64,000 nt of DNA from Asticcacaulis aquaticus. GTDB lineage: Bacteria > Pseudomonadota > Alphaproteobacteria > Caulobacterales > Caulobacteraceae. Shown in pieces: positions 26,611 to 34,427 of the stretch. A program made the translations under genes and the position numbers. The stretch is taken from the NCBI RefSeq assembly GCF_028550415.1, contig NZ_JAQQKX010000014.1, positions 42,469 to 106,468 of the forward strand. Reading direction: 5' to 3'. Within the stretch, counting starts at the first letter, position 1. The number at the start of each line of letters is the position of its first letter. Below the pieces are notes generated by a model. That model saw only the letters and a program-made list of their open reading frames with translations, did no database searches and was not told the DNA's origin.

Positions 26611-27186
26611 GTGTTCAAAATCGATTTTTCACTGAAATCCATCCTCATGGCCTGCGTGGTGGCGGGGGCGACCGTGACGCCCGCACTCCTGCCGCAAACC
26701 GCTTTTGCGCAAGCCACTAAGGCTGATCTGGACCTCGACGCCAAACAGGGGCTGGCCAATCTCTATGCCAAAAACCCGACCGCCAAGGCCATCGGCGCGA
26801 AGGCCAAGGCCGTGCTGGTCTTCCCGAATATCGTAAAAGCCGGACTGGTCTTCGGCGGGGCCTACGGCGAAGGCGTGCTGACGCACAAGGGCGAAGACGA
26901 CGCCTATTACAATTCGTTTTCGGGCTCCTGGGGTCTTCAGGCCGGAGCGCAGTCCTATGGCTATGCCGTGTTTTTGATGACCGACAAGGCCGTCACCTAC
27001 ATCAAGGAAACCAAGGGCTGGGAAATCGGCGTCGGCCCGACTGTGGTCGTGGTCGATGAGGGTCTGGCGGCCAATCTGTCGACCTCGACGCTGAAAGATG
27101 ACGCCTATGCGTTTATCTTCAACCAGCAAGGCCTGATGGCCGGCGTGTCGATCGAAGGCACCAAGATTTCGAAGATCAAGAATTAG
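26611..27186 (+). CDS. SYLF-domain (Ysc84-like) lipid-binding protein, exported
   Basis: GTG 26611 follows GAGG by five bases and gives a clean signal peptide (ILMACVVAGATVTPALLPQTAFAQ); ORF extension upstream was rejected. The 191-residue protein matches bacterial SYLF proteins: AKAVLVFPNIVKAGLVFGGAYGEG, SGSWGLQAGAQSYGYAVF and a VGPTVVVVDEG segment. SYLF proteins bind phospholipids; bacterial members are periplasmic or surface proteins of uncertain function. A strong terminator follows. Confidence 0.9.
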   Translation: MFKIDFSLKSILMACVVAGATVTPALLPQTAFAQATKADLDLDAKQGLANLYAKNPTAKAIGAKAKAVLVFPNIVKAGLVFGGAYGEGVLTHKGEDDAYYNSFSGSWGLQAGAQSYGYAVFLMTDKAVTYIKETKGWEIGVGPTVVVVDEGLAANLSTSTLKDDAYAFIFNQQGLMAGVSIEGTKISKIKN

Positions 27187-27258
27187 CCCTGTTGGGCAGC
27201 ATCCATCTCTTCCTCAGAGATCTCGGTAAGTCTTTCTGGGTGACTTCCCTGAGCAACT

Positions 27259-27293
27259 GGCCCTCCTGTTCGATACAGGAGGGCCTTCTTTTA
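27259..27293 (+). terminator. Rho-independent terminator of the SYLF gene
   Basis: A perfect 11-bp stem (27259-27269 with 27275-27285) with a TCGAT loop is followed by TTCTTTT. Confidence 0.9.
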
Positions 27294-27296
27294 AGA

Positions 27297-27410
27297 TTTA
27301 GCCACGGATAAGGCACGGATGCCGGTGCTATGCACCAGCTGACACAGGTAACATGAGGATATCCGTGTTCGCCGCGCTTGCGCGGCATCCGTGCCTTATC
27401 CGTGGCTAAA
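27297..27410. repeat. 27-bp perfect inverted repeat element
   Basis: Bases 27297-27323 are the exact reverse complement of 27384-27410. The 60-base interior holds two small hairpins (GGTGCTATGCACC and GCCGCGCTTGCGCGGC) and a GGATATCC palindrome. It carries no open frame and lies between convergent genes. The structure suggests a MITE- or REP-like mobile repeat, or a strong transcript end. Confidence 0.8.
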
Positions 27411-27440
27411 AACAAAAACCCCGCCACGAATGACGGGGTT
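27411..27440 (-). terminator. Rho-independent terminator of sodC
   Basis: Read on the minus strand, a 7-bp stem (27434-27440 with 27417-27423) is followed by two runs of T (TTTTTGTT). It lies 25 bases after the sodC stop. Confidence 0.75.
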
Positions 27441-27465
27441 TATAAGCGTTCAGCTGTCGATTGGC

Positions 27466-27987
27466 CTATGGCAGGACCGCGCAGGCGATGCGGGCACCGG
27501 CACCGCCGATCGGCTGGCTGGTATAGTCGTCGGCTGAGGCGTGGATCACGACGGCGGAACCGTCGGCGTCCTTGAGCGCCGGAAGTGCCGAGCCGTCTTT
27601 CGCTTCGACCAGCACGAAGGACGAATAGATTTCTGCCTTGGCCGTACCGTCCTTGTGGACGTAGATATTGGTCAGGTCGCCGGAGTCGTTGGAGGCCGGA
27701 TTGAGCAGGCCGTGGGTCAGGGCCGCATCGCCGTGGTGGACGTGGCCGCCGGAGTTCTGGAACTTGGCCGTATCGCCGCAGTCGCCTTTGGCGTGGAAGT
27801 GCACGCCGTGCCAGCCTTCGGGCAGACCCGAGGCGTCGATTTTCAGGATGACGCCCTTGGGGGCCGGGGTGACCGTCACGGTGCCCAGTGCCTTACCGTC
27901 ATTGCCGGTCAGGGTGCCGGGGGCTGCCGCGCCGGCGGCTGAGGCGAGAGCGGTGGCCATCAGGCCGGAAAGAAGGGCTGCGCGCAT
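27466..27987 (-). CDS. sodC: Cu/Zn superoxide dismutase, periplasmic
   Basis: The 173-residue protein has a signal peptide (LSGLMATALASAAGAAA) and the SodC motifs: WHGVHFHAKGDC with copper-binding histidines and a disulfide Cys, GGHVHHGDA with bridging and zinc histidines, VIHASADDY with the last copper His and zinc Asp, and GARIACAVLP with the second Cys. It converts periplasmic superoxide to hydrogen peroxide. It is a single gene with its own terminator. Confidence 0.95.
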   Translation of the reverse strand: MRAALLSGLMATALASAAGAAAPGTLTGNDGKALGTVTVTPAPKGVILKIDASGLPEGWHGVHFHAKGDCGDTAKFQNSGGHVHHGDAALTHGLLNPASNDSGDLTNIYVHKDGTAKAEIYSSFVLVEAKDGSALPALKDADGSAVVIHASADDYTSQPIGGAGARIACAVLP

Positions 27988-28176
27988 AGGGTTTCCTTAA
28001 AATAATACCGTATCTGGCCCCCGCCATTAGCTGGCACTTTGGCATGACTGCGAACCATTATCAATCATTAACCGCAGTCTTTATGGCCTCTTTATCAAAG
28101 GCGGGAAGGCTCCACATTTGCGACAAAGCCTTGCCCGGATAGAGAAACGATTGCGCATTTTTTGTGTGGAGTGATC

Positions 28177-28635
28177 ATGTCTGTATTCAAGCGTATCGGT
28201 GGGTTTGTGTTTGCTTTCATCGTCATGGGCGTCGTGCCGGTGGTGTCGATGGCGCTCAACGAACAGGCCATGGCCGCGCCCGATAGCGCTCAGGGTAAAG
28301 ACGAAGCCCAGAAAGATGAGGCCTGGGAAGTCACCGCCATGACGCGCATCAGCGGTCTGTCGCTGCCCGCCAATACGGAGACGGTGTGCCTGAGCGCCGA
28401 AGACCGCCGCAATCCGCCTAAGTCGCTGTCGAACGCCCAGTGCCCGAACCAGCAGATCACCCGCACGGGAAATACGATCCGCTGGGTGGCCAGATGCGAC
28501 AAGGCCGATGTGACAGGCGAGATCACCTTTGCCGCCGACGATACCCTGACCGGCAAGGTCAGCGGCACGAAATCCGGGACGCGTATCGACATCGACCTGA
28601 CGGGCCGCAAGGTCGGCACCTGCACAAAGTCGTGA
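28177..28635 (+). CDS. DUF3617-type exported protein
   Basis: ATG 28177 follows GGAG by five bases. The 152-residue protein has a signal-anchor-like N-terminus ([20 protein letters not shown]) and the DUF3617 outline: [12 protein letters not shown] at the start, paired cysteines ([26 protein letters not shown]) and LTGRKVGTC at the end. Members are periplasmic proteins of unknown function. It lies 40 bases before ung, on the same strand, and may share its transcript. Confidence 0.75.
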   Translation: MSVFKRIGGFVFAFIVMGVVPVVSMALNEQAMAAPDSAQGKDEAQKDEAWEVTAMTRISGLSLPANTETVCLSAEDRRNPPKSLSNAQCPNQQITRTGNTIRWVARCDKADVTGEITFAADDTLTGKVSGTKSGTRIDIDLTGRKVGTCTKS

Positions 28636-28675
28636 CGGTCTTGACCCGACCGGTGAGTCGCGGCTTGATGCGCGC

Positions 28676-29380
28676 ATGACCGATACCGAGACAAAACCCG
28701 ACGGCGCCCTCGATCCGCAATGGAAGGCGCTTCTGGCCGATGAATTCGCCAGCCCTTACATGCAGGGGCTCAAGCAGTTTTTGCAGGGCGAGAAAAGCGC
28801 CGGCAAGCGCATCTTCCCCAAAGGCGGCGAATATTTCCGTGCGCTCAATTTGACCCCGCCGGACAAGGTGAAGGTCGTCATTCTGGGGCAGGACCCTTAT
28901 CACGGCGAAGGTCAGGCGCACGGTCTATGTTTTTCGGTGCGCCCCGGTGTGCGTATCCCGCCGTCGCTGGTCAATATCTATAAGGAGCTGAACGCCGATC
29001 TCGGCATTCCGCCCGCCCGGCACGGTTTTCTGGAGGCATGGGCGAAGCAGGGCGTCCTGCTGCTCAACAGCGTCCTGACGGTCGAGGAGGGCAAGGCCGC
29101 CGCCCATCAGGGCAAGGGCTGGGAGCGCTTCACCGACGCGGTCATCGCGCGGGTCAATGAGTTGCCGCAGCCGGTCGTGTTCATCCTGTGGGGTGCCTAT
29201 GCCCAGAAAAAGGCTTCGTTTGTCGATCCGTCGAGGCACCTGATCCTGAAATCGGCGCACCCGTCGCCGCTGTCGGCGCATAACGGATTCCTCGGCAGCC
29301 GCCCGTTTTCCAGGGCCAATGCGTGGCTGGACATGAAGGGCGTCGATCCGATCGACTGGCACCTGCCAGAATCCGTTTGA
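28676..29380 (+). CDS. ung: Uracil-DNA glycosylase family 1
   Basis: The 234-residue protein has the UDG water-activating loop [13 protein letters not shown] with the catalytic Asp, the uracil-pocket segment [16 protein letters not shown] with Asn, and the minor-groove loop [11 protein letters not shown] with the catalytic His. It removes uracil from DNA in base-excision repair. Length is normal for the family. Confidence 0.97.
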   Translation: MTDTETKPDGALDPQWKALLADEFASPYMQGLKQFLQGEKSAGKRIFPKGGEYFRALNLTPPDKVKVVILGQDPYHGEGQAHGLCFSVRPGVRIPPSLVNIYKELNADLGIPPARHGFLEAWAKQGVLLLNSVLTVEEGKAAAHQGKGWERFTDAVIARVNELPQPVVFILWGAYAQKKASFVDPSRHLILKSAHPSPLSAHNGFLGSRPFSRANAWLDMKGVDPIDWHLPESV

Positions 29381-29384
29381 CGCG

Positions 29385-29909
29385 TTACGCGCGGTTCCAT
29401 GGCATAAGAGCCAGTACACGGGCCAGGCCACAAAAACCCGTTAAACCGGCCATGGTGAGCCCGGCCCCGAAAAAAGCCGGGATAAGCGCGTAAAGCGGAT
29501 GTACAAAAGCTGCCAAAAGCGAGCCTGTGAAGACGCAGAGGCCGATAGTAAGCTGGGTTTGCCGGTCAATTGGCAGACGTGCGGTGGCGCGCTTCTTTTC
29601 CGTCGCGAAACCCGCCGCTGTCCAGGCCGCTATGCCACCATCAAGATTATAGACTTCAAGGCCGGGGTTTGCCGTTTCCAGGGCCGCGCAGGCAGATTGT
29701 CCGCGTCCGCCTTTTAGGCAATGAACCACCAGTATTTTGCCCGTGTAATCGGGCAGCGCCTGAGCGTTGAGAGAGCTCAAGGGGTAGAGATGGGCACCGG
29801 CGATACGTTCAGCATCGTGTTCGACCGGTTCGCGGACATCGATAAGTACAGCTTCGTCGTGGGAAAGCCAAAGGTTCAGGGTCGCGGCGTCAACAGTTTT
29901 CATGGGCAT
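29385..29909 (-). CDS. Rhodanese domain fused to a membrane tail (DUF2892-like)
   Basis: The 174-residue protein starts at ATG 29909 (ATG 29903 is an alternative). The rhodanese domain covers about 5-110 (LIDVREPVEHDAERIAGAHL) with the active-site Cys at about 64 in VVHCLKGGRGQSA. The C-terminal 55 residues form two hydrophobic spans (QLTIGLCVFTGSLLAAF; ALIPAFFGAGLTMAGLTGFC) that resemble DUF2892. Such fusions place a persulfide-handling rhodanese at the inner membrane. It lies 25 bases downstream of the BigR-like repressor on the same strand, so the two are probably one operon for sulfide or persulfide stress. Confidence 0.88.
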   Translation of the reverse strand: MPMKTVDAATLNLWLSHDEAVLIDVREPVEHDAERIAGAHLYPLSSLNAQALPDYTGKILVVHCLKGGRGQSACAALETANPGLEVYNLDGGIAAWTAAGFATEKKRATARLPIDRQTQLTIGLCVFTGSLLAAFVHPLYALIPAFFGAGLTMAGLTGFCGLARVLALMPWNRA

Positions 29910-29934
29910 TCCATAAGAAAGGTATAATATAGTG

Positions 29935-30243
29935 CTACTGGCAATAGACCAGATAAAGGGTGGACAGAATGGCTTCGAGCTTGGGGTCGTGCAGCCGGTA
30001 ATATACCGTCTGCCCCTCCTTCTGGGTGGTTACCAGATCCTGCTCGCGCATTTTCGCCAGATGTTGCGAAACGGAAGATTGAGATAAACCTACTAACTCA
30101 GTCAGCTCACCAACCGATCGCCTGTCCTTGACAAGGTGGCACAGGATCATCAGTCGGTTTCGGTTGGCGAGAATTTTGAGAAGGGCCTCGGCCTGTTCGG
30201 CATTTTTCTGCATAACCTCCAGAGGGAGTGGTGCGGGCGGCAT
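29935..30243 (-). CDS. ArsR-family repressor, BigR/SqrR-like persulfide sensor
   Basis: This 102-residue winged-helix protein has the recognition helix SQSSVSQHLAKMREQDLVTT. It has exactly two cysteines, at position 35 (MILCHLV) and 101 (LVYCQ). This pairing, one in the helix before the HTH and one at the far C-terminus, is how BigR and SqrR sense reactive sulfur through an intramolecular polysulfide link. It lacks the ELCVC-type metal site of true ArsR. The neighbouring rhodanese supports the sulfur role. It is transcribed divergently from the AhpD-like gene across an AT-rich palindrome. Confidence 0.85.
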   Translation of the reverse strand: MPPAPLPLEVMQKNAEQAEALLKILANRNRLMILCHLVKDRRSVGELTELVGLSQSSVSQHLAKMREQDLVTTQKEGQTVYYRLHDPKLEAILSTLYLVYCQ

Positions 30244-30275
30244 AACGATTTTCTCCTTAGGTCTCTTGCATATAT

Positions 30276-30291
30276 ATTAGAATATACTAAT
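30276..30291. promoter_or_regulatory. AT-rich operator candidate for the BigR-like repressor
   Basis: ATTAG-AATATA-CTAAT is an inverted repeat in the 80-base gap between the divergent repressor and AhpD-like genes. BigR proteins bind AT-rich palindromes overlapping the -10 region of such promoters, so this is the natural candidate site. Confidence 0.55.
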
Positions 30292-30325
30292 TAAGCAATA
30301 TCTAATTTATTGAAAGGTGTTGCCC

Positions 30326-30673
30326 ATGTCCAAGTCCTATGTCGAAATCACGCGCAGCCTGTCCAGCCGCCTTGCGGTTCTGCGCAAAGGTATCCCCGAA
30401 ACGATGCAGGGCTTTTCGGCGCTGGCGGCGGCGGCGTCCAAGGACGGCGTGCTGGATAAGAAAACCAAGGAATTGATAGCTTTGGCCATCGGTGTGTCCA
30501 CGCGCTGCGACGGGTGCATAGGCTTTCATGCGCAAGCTCTCGTGCGGCTGGGGGCAAGTCGGGCGGAAATCGAAGAAACGCTGGGCATGGCCATCTATAT
30601 GGGCGGTGGGCCATCTCTGATGTATGCCGCCGACGCCTTGGCGGCCTATGATGGGTTTTTGTCGCCCGAATAA
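30326..30673 (+). CDS. Carboxymuconolactone decarboxylase / AhpD-like protein
   Basis: ATG 30326 lies eight bases after AAAGG; a GTG three codons upstream is less likely. The 115-residue helical protein has the redox motif CDGCIGFH (Cys 61, Cys 64, His 68) of AhpD-like alkylhydroperoxidases. The conserved tail is LGASRAEIEETLGMAIYMGG. It probably reduces peroxides or mixed disulfides. Divergent arrangement with the persulfide-sensing repressor suggests it belongs to the same sulfur-stress response. Confidence 0.9.
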   Translation: MSKSYVEITRSLSSRLAVLRKGIPETMQGFSALAAAASKDGVLDKKTKELIALAIGVSTRCDGCIGFHAQALVRLGASRAEIEETLGMAIYMGGGPSLMYAADALAAYDGFLSPE

Positions 30674-30726
30674 TCCCCTATGGCTGCGTCAGGCCTAGGC
30701 TGGGTCTCTTTTCAAGAGGGCCAACC

Positions 30727-31320
30727 ATGACCGATCGTGACCGTTTCTATGCCGCCATCCGCGCGTCCCTGTTCGGTGGTAAGCTGAAACCGAAACAGGT
30801 GGAGGGCATCGAAGCCATCCTTACCGCCTGGCAGGCCGACGATGCGCGCGAACTGGCCTATGGGCTGGCGACGGCCTATCACGAGACCGGCTTTACGATG
30901 CAGCCGGTGAAGGAAAAGGGCGGCGCGGCCTATCTCAAGCGCCTGTACGACCCGCAAAGCACCGATCCGGCACGCGCAGCGCTGGCGCGCAAAAACGGCA
31001 ATACGACGCCCGGTGACGGTGTCCGCTATGCCGGACGCGGCTTCGTGCAACTGACGTGGAAAGCCAATTACAAGCGTATGGGCGAGGTGCTGGGGATCGA
31101 TCTTATCGCGGAGCCCGATCTGGCCTTGCAGAGCGAGATCGCTGCGCAAATTCTGTTCGTGGGTATGCAGCGCGGCCTGTTCAGCGGCAAGCGTCTGAGC
31201 GACTATTTCACCGCCCACCGCACCGACTGGATCGAGGCGCGATGGATCATCAACGGTGTCGATAGCGCCAGCCGCATCGCGGGATATGCCGGGCACTTTC
31301 ATGCGGCCCTGACGGCATGA
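30727..31320 (+). CDS. GH19-like endolysin / chitinase-fold lysozyme
   Basis: The 197-residue protein resembles the GH19 lysozyme-like proteins common in phages and prophages: LAYGLATAYHETGFTMQPVKE carries the likely catalytic Glu residues, and GVRYAGRGFVQLTWKANY is the typical substrate cleft segment. There is no signal peptide. It may be a domesticated phage lysin or a toxin-like muramidase; no other phage gene is next to it. Confidence 0.75.
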   Translation: MTDRDRFYAAIRASLFGGKLKPKQVEGIEAILTAWQADDARELAYGLATAYHETGFTMQPVKEKGGAAYLKRLYDPQSTDPARAALARKNGNTTPGDGVRYAGRGFVQLTWKANYKRMGEVLGIDLIAEPDLALQSEIAAQILFVGMQRGLFSGKRLSDYFTAHRTDWIEARWIINGVDSASRIAGYAGHFHAALTA

Positions 31321-31322
31321 GT

Positions 31323-31351
31323 AAAAAAGCCCCCGACCATGGCCGGGGGCT
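31323..31351 (-). terminator. Terminator of the TonB receptor gene at 31360
   Basis: On the minus strand an 8-bp stem (31344-31351 with 31328-31335) is followed by six T residues, just after the receptor stop codon. Confidence 0.85.
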
Positions 31352-31359
31352 TCGTCAGT

Positions 31360-33588
31360 TTAGAACGCCTTCTTCAGGCTGATGCCGTAGGTGCGGGGTT
31401 CGGACACCATGCCGGTCAGGTTGTTGAAGTCGATGGCGCTTTCGGCGACGATCGTGTCTTCGATATTGCGGACATAGGCGGCCAGTTCCATGCCGCCCGG
31501 GGTAACGTAACCGGCGCGCAGGCCGCCTTGCGTGAAGGACTTGCCAGTGAATTCAACCGCCTCATAGAGGAAGAAGTTGACTTCGGAACGGTAGGACCAG
31601 TCGGTGAAGACGAAGACCTTGCCGCCGTTCGACAAAGGCCACGAATACTGGGCGGTGAAGTTGCCGACCCATTCCGGTGCCTGAGGCAGGGGGTTGCCGT
31701 CGATGCGGGCGAAGCCGCCGACGATCGGGTCGAGCATGGTGCAACCGCCGCCGCAGGGTCCGACGCCAAGGTCGGCATCCTGAATCTGCGTGGCGTTATA
31801 GCTGCCGCCCGCGGTCAGGATGAGGTTGGGGACCGGACGGTATTCCAGATCCAATTCGACACCACGGCCGATGGCCTTTTCGGCGTTGATCAGCTTGGCC
31901 GTATTGACCGAACCGCCGACGGCGGTGAGCTGGATGTCCTTGGTCTCAAACGAATAGACGCTGAGGTCCAGGCGCAGCTTGCGGTCCATGAACATGCCCT
32001 TGAACCCGGCCTCGACCGAGGTCGAGGTCTGTTCGGTGGCGGTGGTCGGCGCGCCGAAGAAGTTGACGCGGTCCTGAATCGCCGGGGCCAGATAGCCGGT
32101 GGCGACGCGGGCATAGAGATTGACCGACGGCGTAAGCACGTAGGTAGCGCTGAAATCGCCCGACACGTTATCACCGTCGACGCGCGTCGTCACCGGCAGG
32201 GCCACGCCGGGGAGCGTCGCCTGACCGCCGACCAGATCCTTCTTGCGGTCCGACGAATAGCGCAGACCGCCGCGCAGGGTCAGCTTGTCGGTGGCCTGAT
32301 ACTCCGCGGAGCCGAAGACGCCGTAGTTGATGTTCAGGTTGTCGTGCAGGACGTTCTGGTTCTGCTTACCCGCGCTGTCATAGCCCTTTTCAGAGAATTT
32401 CAGGCTCTGGGTGAAGTAATAGACGCCGAACTGGCCGCGCCACTTGCCGAACTGCTCGGTCTCGAAACGCAGTTCCTGCGAAAATTCCTTCGGCTTTGAC
32501 GTGCCGCCCGTGTTCGACGGGAAGGCGCCGCGATAGAGGCCTGTGCCGGTATAGATGCTGCCGCCGTCGATATCGCCGGTCGAGGAGACCTCGGCCTCTT
32601 CGTAGGCGGTGATCGAGTTGAGCGTGCCCAGGCCCTCGAAGGCATAGGCCATGGTCAGGCCGACGCCGCCCGACGACAGGGTCTGGCTGGCCAGACCGTC
32701 CAGCGACACCTTTTCGATGTCGAAACCGGGGCTGAAGTCGTTGGTGCCCTTCTGGAACAGACCGGCGCGGAAGATGCGCGGCGTGCCGTCGAGATCGCGG
32801 GCATGGACATTGAGCAGGGCGTTGAACGCACCGTTCTCATAAGCCAGTTGCGCGCGGATGGCCTTGTCTTCGTAGCCTTCCAGCTTTTTCGGCGAAATGG
32901 CAGAGCCGGAGATATTGTCGACCCAGTCGTCGCGGCGTTGGACGAGGCCGGACAGACGGGCGGTGAAGCCGTGGCCGAGCGGACCGGTGATCGCGCCTTC
33001 GGCATTGACCGTGCCGAGGTTACCGGCGGCGACGCTGTAATAGCCACCGAAGACGTCGGACGGCTTGGCCGAGTCGAGCTTGACGACACCGGCGGGGGTG
33101 TTGCGGCCGAACAGGGTGCCTTGCGGGCCGCGCAGGACTTCGACCGAGGCCAGATCGAAGATCGGGAAGGCCTTCAGCATCGGGCTTTCCATCGCTACGC
33201 CATCATAGACGACCGACACCGGCTGGGCGGCATTGACGTCGAAATCGGGATTGCCGAGGCCGCGGATATAAAAGCGCGGATAGGTGCGGCCAAACGACGA
33301 TTCGACCGTCAGGGACGGCGTGCGCGCCGACAGGACGCGGATATCGAGGCCGGACGAATTGATGACGTCGAGCTTGGTGCCCGACAGAGAGGTCACGGCG
33401 ATCGGCACGTCGATCGCTTTTTCCATGCGGCGCGAGGCCGTGACGACGACTTCGGTCACGCCGTCATCGGCGGGAGGCGGTGCGTCGTCGGCGAAGGCCG
33501 CGCCGGCACAGAGGCCAAGCGCCAGAAGCGAGACGCCGCTCAGAGCGGCAGCAGATTTATACGGTGCGCGTTGTTTCAGTTTGGACAT
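31360..33588 (-). CDS. TonB-dependent outer-membrane receptor
   Basis: The 742-residue protein has a signal peptide (VSLLALGLCAGAAFADD), a TonB box (VTEVVVTASRR) and a plug (IDVPIAVTSLSGTKLDV, FYIRGLGNPDFDV, VEVLRGPQGTLFGRNTPAG). The barrel ends in LKKAF with the terminal Phe. The plug wording and length are those of the FecA/iron-siderophore-like receptors common in Caulobacterales and Sphingomonads; the ligand is not readable. Cys residues in GPCGGGCTM may form a loop disulfide. It is a single gene with its own terminator and a 7-bp inverted repeat about 110 bases upstream. Confidence 0.95.
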   Translation of the reverse strand: MSKLKQRAPYKSAAALSGVSLLALGLCAGAAFADDAPPPADDGVTEVVVTASRRMEKAIDVPIAVTSLSGTKLDVINSSGLDIRVLSARTPSLTVESSFGRTYPRFYIRGLGNPDFDVNAAQPVSVVYDGVAMESPMLKAFPIFDLASVEVLRGPQGTLFGRNTPAGVVKLDSAKPSDVFGGYYSVAAGNLGTVNAEGAITGPLGHGFTARLSGLVQRRDDWVDNISGSAISPKKLEGYEDKAIRAQLAYENGAFNALLNVHARDLDGTPRIFRAGLFQKGTNDFSPGFDIEKVSLDGLASQTLSSGGVGLTMAYAFEGLGTLNSITAYEEAEVSSTGDIDGGSIYTGTGLYRGAFPSNTGGTSKPKEFSQELRFETEQFGKWRGQFGVYYFTQSLKFSEKGYDSAGKQNQNVLHDNLNINYGVFGSAEYQATDKLTLRGGLRYSSDRKKDLVGGQATLPGVALPVTTRVDGDNVSGDFSATYVLTPSVNLYARVATGYLAPAIQDRVNFFGAPTTATEQTSTSVEAGFKGMFMDRKLRLDLSVYSFETKDIQLTAVGGSVNTAKLINAEKAIGRGVELDLEYRPVPNLILTAGGSYNATQIQDADLGVGPCGGGCTMLDPIVGGFARIDGNPLPQAPEWVGNFTAQYSWPLSNGGKVFVFTDWSYRSEVNFFLYEAVEFTGKSFTQGGLRAGYVTPGGMELAAYVRNIEDTIVAESAIDFNNLTGMVSEPRTYGISLKKAF

Positions 33589-33927
33589 GGGATTTCCTCA
33601 TTGGATTCATGTCCTTCCCCCGCGATTACCCCTGTGCGCCCCTTTGTTCGTCAGGGGTAGCGACGCAGACGCTAACACAGGATGTCGCTTTTGCAACGGG
33701 ATCGTGGCGGTTTTGTTGCAAGGGCGAAAACTATGGTTTTTTTGCCATTGACCTAAGGTCAGCTTTCTCTTTCCCCCATTCTTATTTCGCCTCCTGCCTT
33801 GAGCATCGAAAGTTTAGTCGCAGCAGCCCATCCTGCCTGTCGATCGAATGGCCCCGCTGGGCCCATCGGAATAGACGACCCGAATGTCCGGTCAAAGGAC
33901 AGGGTCCGGAGATAAAGAGGTACTGAC
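33589..33927. other. Divergent intergenic region
   Basis: About 340 bases separate the receptor and glycine-zipper genes. The inverted repeat TTGCAAC (33691-33697) with GTTGCAA (33715-33721) could be an operator for the receptor gene. Nothing else is recognisable. Confidence 0.4.
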
Positions 33928-34371
33928 ATGACACAGACCAAGATCATTCTGAGCGCCGTGGCCCTGGCTGGTGCCCTGTCGCTGGCGGCCACCGCCCCGG
34001 CCTCGGCCCAGAGCTACGACGGCTGGTGCTACCAGAAGGAAAGCTCGGCTCGCACCAAAGGCACGGTCATCGGCGCGGGTGCCGGGGCCGTGGTCGGTAA
34101 TGTCGTGGCCGGCAAGGGCAACAAGACCGAAGGCACGATCCTGGGTGCCATTGTCGGCGGCGTGATCGGCAATCAGGTCGGCAAGAAGAACAAGGAAAAG
34201 GAAACGGCGTCGGCCAATTGCCTGAGCAGCCGTTATTATATCTATGATCGCGGCTATTACACGCCGGATGCGCCGCCGGAAGGCTATCGCGTGGCCTATT
34301 TCAACCAGCGTCCATACTACGACACCTACTGGGTGCGCCGTAACGGCACGGATTACGTCTATCGCCGTTAA
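33928..34371 (+). CDS. Glycine-zipper (2TM / 17-kDa antigen-like) envelope protein, paralogue 1
   Basis: The 147-residue protein has a signal peptide (VALAGALSLAATAPASAQ), then YDGWCYQKESS. The glycine zipper (about 44-85: GTVIGAGAGAVVGNVVAGKG, ILGAIVGGVIGNQVG) is followed by an aromatic C-terminus (SRYYIYDRGYYTPDAPPEGY). Glycine zippers insert into or pack on membranes; the family is associated with the outer membrane. Cys in CYQ and NCLS may pair. It is related to the proteins at 37377 and 38019. Confidence 0.85.
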   Translation: MTQTKIILSAVALAGALSLAATAPASAQSYDGWCYQKESSARTKGTVIGAGAGAVVGNVVAGKGNKTEGTILGAIVGGVIGNQVGKKNKEKETASANCLSSRYYIYDRGYYTPDAPPEGYRVAYFNQRPYYDTYWVRRNGTDYVYRR

Positions 34372-34384
34372 GCGGTTTAAAATG

Positions 34385-34416
34385 AAAAAAAGCCCGGCGG
34401 TGTGCCGGGCTTTTTT
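34385..34416. terminator. Bidirectional terminator
   Basis: An 8-bp stem (34391-34398 with 34404-34411) has an A run before it and six T residues after it. It separates the convergent glycine-zipper and phytochrome genes. Confidence 0.88.
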
Positions 34417-34427
34417 GTGTGCGGAAG

